From: Brachyhypopomus gauderio
Taxonomy: Eukaryota; Chordata; Actinopteri; Gymnotiformes; Hypopomidae
Assembly: GCF_052324685.1 (NCBI RefSeq)
Contig: NC_135225.1
Location: 5,829,758-5,893,757, forward strand
DNA length: 64,000 nucleotides
Direction: 5' to 3'
In this document: positions 57,322 through 64,000 of the stretch, piece by piece
How positions within the stretch are numbered: the stretch's first letter is position 1
Layout of the letters: each line of letters opens with the position of its first letter
Translations under genes and position numbers: made by a program
The notes under the pieces: model-generated
The model's input: only the letters and a program-made list of their open reading frames with translations
Database searches by the model: none
What the model was told of the DNA's origin: nothing

Positions 57322-58749
57322 ATGCGCTTGAACAATATGTTCACAGCGTTGTTAAAACGTGCTGGTGTCCTAGCGAGATCGCCTATTAGCTCCAAAGCAG
57401 TTAACTGCAGTTCAGTTTCTACTGGCAGCACTGGAAAGAAAAAGAGACTAAATAAACTTAAGTACCCAGGTTGGGAGTTTCTCTCATGGGAGGACATTTT
57501 GGCTAACACTGTGACTCCTTTATGGCGACTGAGCTATGAGGAGCAGCTCCAGTGGAAACAGGAACAGCAGCACAAGATCTTACTTCAGATGACAAACCAG
57601 CTGGCACAAGACTCGTCCTTGACCCCCAATAAGAGAGAGCTCACGTTTCCTTTACTGCCCATAGTGCCCTCACCAGTGAGGGATGAATACCGTAATAAAT
57701 CAACATTCTCAGTCAACGTAGGAGTAGATGGCAACCCAAAGACTGTAGGATTTTATGTTGGCACTGGCAAAACTGGAAACATAGTTTGTGTTCATGGTGA
57801 CCATCTTCTTAACATGCCATCACAGCACAAGTTGGTTGGAAGGTGTTATGAAGCTTTCATACGTGTCTCACCATTAAAGCCATGCATACTGTTTCATGAT
57901 GGAGGTCACTGGAGAGAAATTACAGTGAGAACAAACGCTGCAGGTAACACCCTTGCCATAGTATACTTCCATCCACAAAACTTGAGTCCTGAGGAGGTGG
58001 GTGTCTATAAGGCTTCTTTAGTAGATTATTTCACAAATGGTCCTGGGGCAGTTTGCCATTTGGACTCTCTTTATTTCCAGGAAAGCACCATGACCAGATG
58101 TAGTCACGAGGAATCTCCGTACCAGCTCCTGTATGGGGAATCTCATATCTATGAGGAGATCCTTGGATTGAAATTCCGTATATCTCCTGATTCATTCTTT
58201 CAGGTGAACAGAAGTGCAGCAGAAGCTTTGTATAAGACCCTAGCTGAGCTAAATAAGACCTGTGCTGAGAAAACGCTGTTGGATGTGTGCTGTGGTACAG
58301 GAGCTATTGGCATCTCACTGTCCACAAGGATGAAGAAGGTTATTGGTATTGAACTAATTCAACAAGCTGTAGAGGATGCAAAATACAATGCAGCATTTAA
58401 TGGCATTCAGAATTGTGAGTTTCTCTCAGGAAAAGCTGAAGCAGTTCTTCCAAACCTGATACCCAACTTGTGCTCTGATGGAGGCCTCACTGCTATTGTG
58501 AATCCGTCCAGGGCAGGTCTGCATCACAGAGTAATACGTGCACTGCGCAACAACTCGGTCATACGAAGGCTCATCTACATTTCTTGCAAACCAGAAGGGG
58601 AAGCGATGAGGAACTTCAGGGAGCTTTGTGGAAAGCCAAATTGGCAGAAGAAGCTCACTGGAGCTGCATTTATGCCAACAGTGGCCGTCCCTGTGGACAT
58701 GTTTCCACACACACACCACTGCGAACTGGTACTTGTTTTTGAACGATAG
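57322..58749 (+). CDS. trmt2b: tRNA (uracil-5-)-methyltransferase homolog B, mitochondrial; single exon
   Basis: TRMT2B makes 5-methyluridine (m5U54) in mitochondrial tRNAs and m5U in 12S rRNA using SAM. One uninterrupted frame of 475 residues aligns over its length with human TRMT2B: VTPLWRLSYEEQL, YRNKSTFSVN, GNPKTVGFYVGT, YFQESTMTRCSHEESPYQLL, ISPDSFFQVN, SAM-binding LLDVCCGTGAIGIS (about 316-329), NPSRAGLHH (from 394), the catalytic cysteine Cys422 in YISCKPEG, and the ending VPVDMFPHTHHCELVLVF. Mammalian TRMT2B has several coding exons, so an intronless copy is notable. The start ATG at 57322 precedes a basic N-terminus fitting a mitochondrial presequence. AATAAA lies at 59008-59013. No decay signs are seen, so it is likely functional. 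Confidence 0.95.
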   Translation: MRLNNMFTALLKRAGVLARSPISSKAVNCSSVSTGSTGKKKRLNKLKYPGWEFLSWEDILANTVTPLWRLSYEEQLQWKQEQQHKILLQMTNQLAQDSSLTPNKRELTFPLLPIVPSPVRDEYRNKSTFSVNVGVDGNPKTVGFYVGTGKTGNIVCVHGDHLLNMPSQHKLVGRCYEAFIRVSPLKPCILFHDGGHWREITVRTNAAGNTLAIVYFHPQNLSPEEVGVYKASLVDYFTNGPGAVCHLDSLYFQESTMTRCSHEESPYQLLYGESHIYEEILGLKFRISPDSFFQVNRSAAEALYKTLAELNKTCAEKTLLDVCCGTGAIGISLSTRMKKVIGIELIQQAVEDAKYNAAFNGIQNCEFLSGKAEAVLPNLIPNLCSDGGLTAIVNPSRAGLHHRVIRALRNNSVIRRLIYISCKPEGEAMRNFRELCGKPNWQKKLTGAAFMPTVAVPVDMFPHTHHCELVLVFER

Positions 58750-60440
58750 GCAGAACATGGGAGCCTTAGCTGTAGGATATGCATCAAAATTATACATTTG
58801 ATATTATATGGTGGTCTGATGCATTTGTGAAAATATGGATCATCCTGTAAATAATTTTGGAACAATGTATTCCAGCCGGACCTTGTTCTCAAGGCCGTTT
58901 GGTTAATCACCATTCAGTGTTGCTTCATAGTTTGCTTAGTCCAGAATGCTAAACCCATATTAATGGAATTATTTTTTTTATGATACGGTATGATCACAGA
59001 AGATTAAAATAAAAGAGTTAAGGCTTGGCCTAAAACGTGGGATAAACATATAGAAGAGAGCTTCAATGTACTGTGAAATATGATGGTGATAGTTGCCGTT
59101 TTGCATTTAAAAGCTTTCCAGATGCACAAAGAAATGGCACAAAGAATCAAGCTGTTGCAATAGATTTCTCAATCTGCTGACCCATGTTCCTCTTCAAACT
59201 TGAAATGTGCAAATAACTGGCCTGATTTTATGAAATAATTTTCCTATGATGCAAGACACACAAAACCTGATATGTTATATAGTCACTTTTTTATCTTTAA
59301 TTTTTTGATGTTCAGATTAATTGAACGTCAGTAGTTCCTGGGGGGACTGTGACATCTGAAAATACCATTCTGAATATTCTTCCCTTTTCTGGTATTTTAT
59401 ATTAATCATGTATTGTAAAAAGGTGAATAGTTTATTCCCAAGGTCATAAGCACATGCAATGAATTGGGGTAGCTTGGTCTGGTGTTTCTAGATTAAGATA
59501 AACGTTTCACAATGTGTAAGCATGTTCATGAAGAAACAGACTACGAAAATGGGTTCTGTCCAACAGAATGTAGTGGCGCGACAGAGCGTCGGTACGTTTG
59601 CTATGGGCCAATAGGGGGAGCAGTGTAATTCAGAAGAAACGTTTTGTTTCTTATGGATGCTACTGGAAATTGAGCTATTCATGTGCTGGTTCATTCTGGT
59701 TATTGTTTAAAATATATCCAGGACTTTGTTAGTCTTGGCAGACTTGACAGGTACATTTATGAATGTACTGAAACCTGTTATAGTGGATATAAAGCCAGTC
59801 TTAACACTGAATCACTTCCCTATTTTTCATAAAAACGTAGACACGGAATTCCTGAACTGTTGTAAGATGGACGTTTTTCGCATTTGATTATCAGATCCAA
59901 TCAACAAGTTATGAAATTACATAAACTAGATAGCCTATCTAATAGGGTAGCTAATAGTATGATAGTCTCAGCGCTTGCCAGGTATGGATTTTAGCTCAGG
60001 TTATGCAGACTAATGTCTGTAATGCACCAAATGTCTGTAAACCGATCGTACGTACACATTTAGGTCTGGTGAATTTGCGGTAGGTTATTTCTCATGTTTT
60101 CTGGGTCTAATATCTTTCCTCCAAACCAACTCTGTAAAAGCTGTTGAAAGTAATATTTTTAGCTTATAGATCGGATTGTTTTTATTCTAAATTGTTCCGT
60201 TAAAGATCAATTCCATGTTTGTTAACATCTTTTTGCTATTTGGTAATAATATGTTACCGTAAGTAAGCATACGTCACATTAATAGCCAGTGCAATTATTT
60301 GCATTGCTGATGGGATGGAAGGGAAAAGGTTCCGCGTGAACGTCAGACGATGAAGCGACCAATGAGAATGTCAGAGATAGGTGGCATCCATCCCGCCCCG
60401 ACCAATTGCAATTATTTAAACGTCTTATCAAAGAGAAGCT
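58750..60440. other. Intergenic, trmt2b 3' UTR to scd promoter
   Basis: AT-rich, no gene recognised. The trmt2b poly(A) signal lies at 59008-59013. Bases 59560-59620 hold a short CpG-richer patch with a CCAAT box (59607). Nothing else stands out. Confidence 0.5.
60355..60420 (+). promoter_or_regulatory. scd: scd promoter with paired CCAAT boxes and TATA-like box
   Basis: Two CCAAT boxes (60359-60363 and 60402-60406) about 43 bases apart flank a C-rich Sp1/SRE-like stretch, followed by ATTATTTAAA at 60411-60420. Vertebrate SCD promoters are known for a conserved SREBP/NF-Y (CCAAT) sterol and polyunsaturated-fat response region; matching this one to it is inference. Confidence 0.55.
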
Positions 60441-60563
60441 AGTGGCATAGGTAAGTAGGTGGAAGCAAGCAAGCGGTAAAACCTCATTGTCTTTTCCTGG
60501 ACCGGCTGTACGTGCATCTCTTCATGCACCTTAACTAATCGGTGCCGCTCCAAAACAAAAAAG
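60440..60563 (+). other. scd: scd non-coding first exon (5' UTR)
   Basis: Transcription is expected to start about 25-35 bases after the TATA-like box. A consensus donor GTAAGC at 60564 and an acceptor TTCCGCAG ending at 60750 define a 187-bp intron inside the 5' UTR, so the ATG (60782) lies in exon 2. The 5' end is approximate. Confidence 0.5.
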
Positions 60564-60781
60564 GTAAGCGCAACCGCGGGAATCAGCATTAATGATCGTG
60601 TTCTGCGTTAGGTTGCGGCCACGGCGGTGTCGGCCCACTTTATGATGTAGAGGAAGACCCACCCATAAAGGACCTGAGTGAATATTGTTCTTTTCCCTTC
60701 TGTAGTGGTCATGGTGTTTCCTGTAAACAATGATGCTTTCTCTTCCGCAGAACGCGGTTGTTAAGGGACAGTTGTGAAAAT

Positions 60782-63700
60782 ATGACTGACGCACAGAAGA
60801 GGAATTCTTTCCAAACTAGACATCGGAACCCCGATGATATTGCCGAAACAAGCTTGCGTGACGACGTGTTTGATGAATCTTACAAAGAGAAAGATGGCCC
60901 GCCGCCTCCAAGACGGATAGTGTGGAGAAACGTTGTGTTGATGACTTTACTCCACATCGGGGCTACTTATGGACTGATAATAATTACGTCTGCCTCTGCC
61001 TTGACCTTATTATGGAGTGAGTTCTATTATAATGTATTCCATGACCAAATATGTTTACAGCCTGACAACATGCACTTGTTAAGGCAAAGATCTTTTTGAT
61101 CTTAAGAGATTGAGGCATATATGAAATGACTGGAGTCTCTGCAGCCCTGCAACAGTCAAAATTGCGTTCCACTGTGGCTTTGTTTGGAGCTTGTTGCTGG
61201 TGGTGTTTTTGTTTTGTTTTTTTATTTTATTTATTTATTTTGTTGGCATCATATTTTCCCCAATTGCACAATGCACAATCAGCATTCCGATAAGCTCTCC
61301 ATTGTCAGCTGGACAGGCTCATAACAGTATGTCTTTCTCCCCTGGGATCTCACTGTCTAAGCAGCCTTGTCTGAAAACACATAGAGACATTCAGCAGTGA
61401 TGCAACACATCTTTGAGGAGGAAAGGCACATGCCTCAGACATAGAGGCATATTATAACAGGCACTGTATGTTAGCAAAGGCTAAATTAACATTCCACTCT
61501 ATTTCTTCCCCTTTTCCTTCAAGCATGTCTGTGTTACTTAATAAGCGCCCTGGGAGTGACCGCAGGCGCTCATCGACTCTGGAGTCATAGGTCCTACAAA
61601 GCTAAACTGCCGTTACGAATCTTCCTAGCCATTGGAAACTCGATGGCTTTTCAGGTAACTAGACAGAGACCGTCTGGAAAAAAACTCTGAACTCAAATGT
61701 GTATATAAACTATAGGGGCTGTGATAAGAATGTGCTCCAATCCCCCCTCCCCCCAAAAAAATGCAGAACGCTTCAGTATTGTGTGAGATGAGCTTTGCCT
61801 TCTTTTTTCAGGGTGATTTTCATTCTGCTTCAGAATTACACTGTAAAGGTTTGCTGACCAATCACTGCAATCTGTGTGCTTTCAGAATGATATTTTTGAG
61901 TGGTCTAGAGACCATCGTGCCCATCACAAGTATTCAGAGACCAATGCAGACCCACACAATGCCACAAGAGGCTTCTTCTTTTCTCATATTGGCTGGCTGC
62001 TGGTTCGTAAACACCCAGATGTTATTGAGAAAGGGAGCAAACTTGACCTCAGTGACCTTAAGGCAGATGAAGTTGTCATGTTCCAGAGAAGGTATGAACA
62101 ATTATATGATTTTTATCAAAGCCATTTTAAATACTGCTAAGGGAGGGGGGGGTATTTTAAAACACCATTCAGATTTATAAACCACCAGATGAGCAGAACA
62201 AAGGTGAAAGAACAATTTCTTTTACACTCCTACCATCTGCCCCCTGCCACTCCCCCCAAGATAAAAATCAACTCTGATCTGTGGCCTTGACCTATGGTCG
62301 TGTGGAGAAACACTGGCAGAACACCAGGAGGGCTATGTAAGAGTGGTGAGCACATAGTGGTGCTTGTTTCACTGTGTTTCTGGCATCTCCGCAGACGATC
62401 CTGCTGATACAGGGTGTCGCCTCTGCCAAAGCACACATCAGGCCAGCGCCAGTGAATGAGCAGCCCACAGTCACCCGACCCAGTCTCATGAATGCCATCA
62501 CACAATAGCCCTGACCCTCTTTGAAAAAGGGATTAGGACATCTAAACTCAGCTGATGAGAGCATTCCCTCAAAAAATATTTCAGGGAGTTAGCAAATCAG
62601 ATTTTGGACTGGCGACAGGCTCTTCAGCATTTTTTTTACAGCAAGTAAAAGTTCTGATAGTCGTGTTTTACATAGTTCAAATGCATAAGCCGGAGGCATT
62701 TATATACAGGAGGTATTAGACATGGCTAATTAGCCACATGTCACTGGTAAATATAAAAAAAACTGGTGATCAAACGGTTGTTTATTTGCATTAAGGTCAT
62801 TCTTAGGGCAGTCATGGCCTGGTGGTTGGGCAACTGGTCTTGTGACCGGAGGGTCATGGGTTCGATTCCCAGACCTAAGGCCATGACTGAGGTGCCCTTG
62901 AGCAAGGCACCTAACCCCAACTGCTCCCTGGGCGCCAGGCTAGGGCTGCCCACCGCTCTGGGCACGTGTGATCCACAGCCCACTAGTAATCACGTGTGTG
63001 TGTGTGTTCTGACTGCACAGATGGGTTAAAAGCGGAGGACAAATTTCGATTGGGGTGTAAAAATCACAATTGACAAAAATATGTAAAAAATAAAAAATTC
63101 TGTCTTCCTTTGCAGTTTGATCGGATGTGCAGCACGATTTAACCTTTCTGACCTCTTCACTCTTCCTTTAGGCATTATAAGCTGTCTGTGGTGGTGATGT
63201 GCTTTCTCGTTCCCATGATGGTGCCTTGGTACCTGTGGGGGGAGAGCTTGTGGGTGGGTTACTTCATACCAGGCCTGCTGAGGTACGCTCTGGTCCTCAA
63301 CGCCACCTGGCTGGTCAATAGTGCTGCCCACATGTGGGGTATGAGGCCATACGACCACAACATTAACCCCAGAGAAAACACATTTGTTGCCTTCAGTGCT
63401 GTAGGTAGGTCTTCACTGTTTTGTCACTTTTCTAACACCTCTAACAGTACTTTGCACTGCATAGCATTACATTTAACAAAGCTGGATTATATATCCCTAG
63501 AATCTGTTCATGGCTGTGCATGATGTTTATACATTAAATGCTGACAAATTGTAGGAATTGTAATAAGGCAGAGCTTTATCATGATATAGCCTTGTATGTA
63601 TAATAAGAAGATGACACAAATGTGTTTGAAGAGACATACCTAATGGAGAATACAGAACAGTGTATTAAAGCTAATGTTAATGGGACCACATCCACAATCG

Positions 63701-64000
63701 CTCAGTGATTGGTGTTCAAGGATGGTCTTTGTGATGTGGGTTAGGTTGTTTGCTTTGTTTCTTTACGACAGAGGCGGAGATTCAAATCATGGGTTCAGAT
63801 GTTCAGTTTGATATATTTAAGTTCGAACTGCAGTAAAAAAACAACACAAACTGGTTACCCTATCTATGGTATTTATCTATGGTGCCATCAGATAACTGGT
63901 GAACTTTTACCCAGATATGTTTATCGTGGGATGACCTATTTCATTATTTCATTTCAGGAGAAGGCTACCACAATTACCATCACACGTTTCCTTATGACTA
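60782..64000 (+). CDS. scd: Stearoyl-CoA desaturase (delta-9), 3' end beyond window
   Basis: SCD is the ER membrane di-iron enzyme that puts a cis-9 double bond into stearoyl- and palmitoyl-CoA using cytochrome b5 and O2. Coding exons: 60782-61016, 61524-61654, 61886-62091, 63172-63404 and 63958 to the window end, all in phase. The first 283 residues are present (human protein 359). The N-terminus is short and charged and reaches DDVFDESYKEKDGPPP, as in SCD. Membrane segments surround IVWRNVVLMTLLHIGATYGL. The three histidine boxes are complete: HRLWSH (95-100), HRAHHK (132-137) and HNYHH (273-277). NATWLVNSAAHMWGMRPYD also matches. Intron 3 contains a SINE. Whether it is fish scd or scdb cannot be decided here. 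Confidence 0.94.
62808..63077 (+). mobile_element. tRNA-headed SINE in scd intron
   Basis: Head with A-box CCTGGTGGTTGGGCAACTGG and B-box GGTTCGATTCC, body CCATGACTGAGGTGCCCTTG and CAAGGCACCTAACCCCAACT, then CCACCGCTCTGGGCACGTGT, a TG stretch and the tail GGGTTAAAAGCGGAGGACAA, TTTCGATTGGGGTGTAAAAA. It ends in A-rich sequence. Head and body match the SINE at 43338-43533; the tail is of another type. It lies 95 bases before the acceptor of scd coding exon 4. Confidence 0.8.

Noticed and set aside
58426-58913. Two antisense frames over 110 codons
   Set aside because: Shadow of the trmt2b coding region.

Overview
This is vertebrate nuclear DNA, almost certainly from a teleost fish. Genes are split by GT-AG introns, simple repeats are abundant (CT/GA, CA/TG, TA, TCTA and long C or G runs), and tRNA-headed SINEs, LINE reverse-transcriptase relics and short hAT-type MITEs of fish character are present. 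An otophysan (characin, catfish or knifefish group) is my guess from the SINE style; that is inference only.

Layout, left to right: (1) the last four coding exons of an inorganic pyrophosphatase (ppa1, + strand, partial); (2) sar1a, the COPII GTPase, complete in six coding exons; (3) tysnd1, the peroxisomal processing protease, complete in four exons and ending in the peroxisomal signal SKL; (4) spock2 (testican-2) on the minus strand over 22 kb, ten coding exons plus an optional 9-nt microexon; (5) about 13.7 kb without a recognisable gene, holding LINE and SINE remains, two MITEs with exact 8-bp target duplications and satellites; (6) ddit4 (REDD1 family, + strand, two coding exons) with an ACGTG-rich TATA promoter; (7) dnajb12 (minus strand, eight coding exons), convergent with ddit4; (8) a single-exon trmt2b (+ strand), head to head with dnajb12 and 243 bp from it; (9) scd (stearoyl-CoA desaturase, + strand), cut off by the window end in its fifth coding exon.

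The order ppa1-sar1a-tysnd1 and the set spock2/ddit4/dnajb12 match human chromosome 10q22, which supports the names. The genes do not form one pathway. Several serve the secretory pathway or ER (sar1a, dnajb12, scd) or stress response (ddit4), but this reflects old vertebrate synteny and not an operon-like system.

I found no clear undescribed system. The most interesting items are the spock2 microexon with simple repeats set against several spock2 splice sites, a threefold ACGTG/CCAAT module upstream of ddit4, an intronless trmt2b, and a direct repeat shared by the 3' regions of the convergent genes tysnd1 and spock2.
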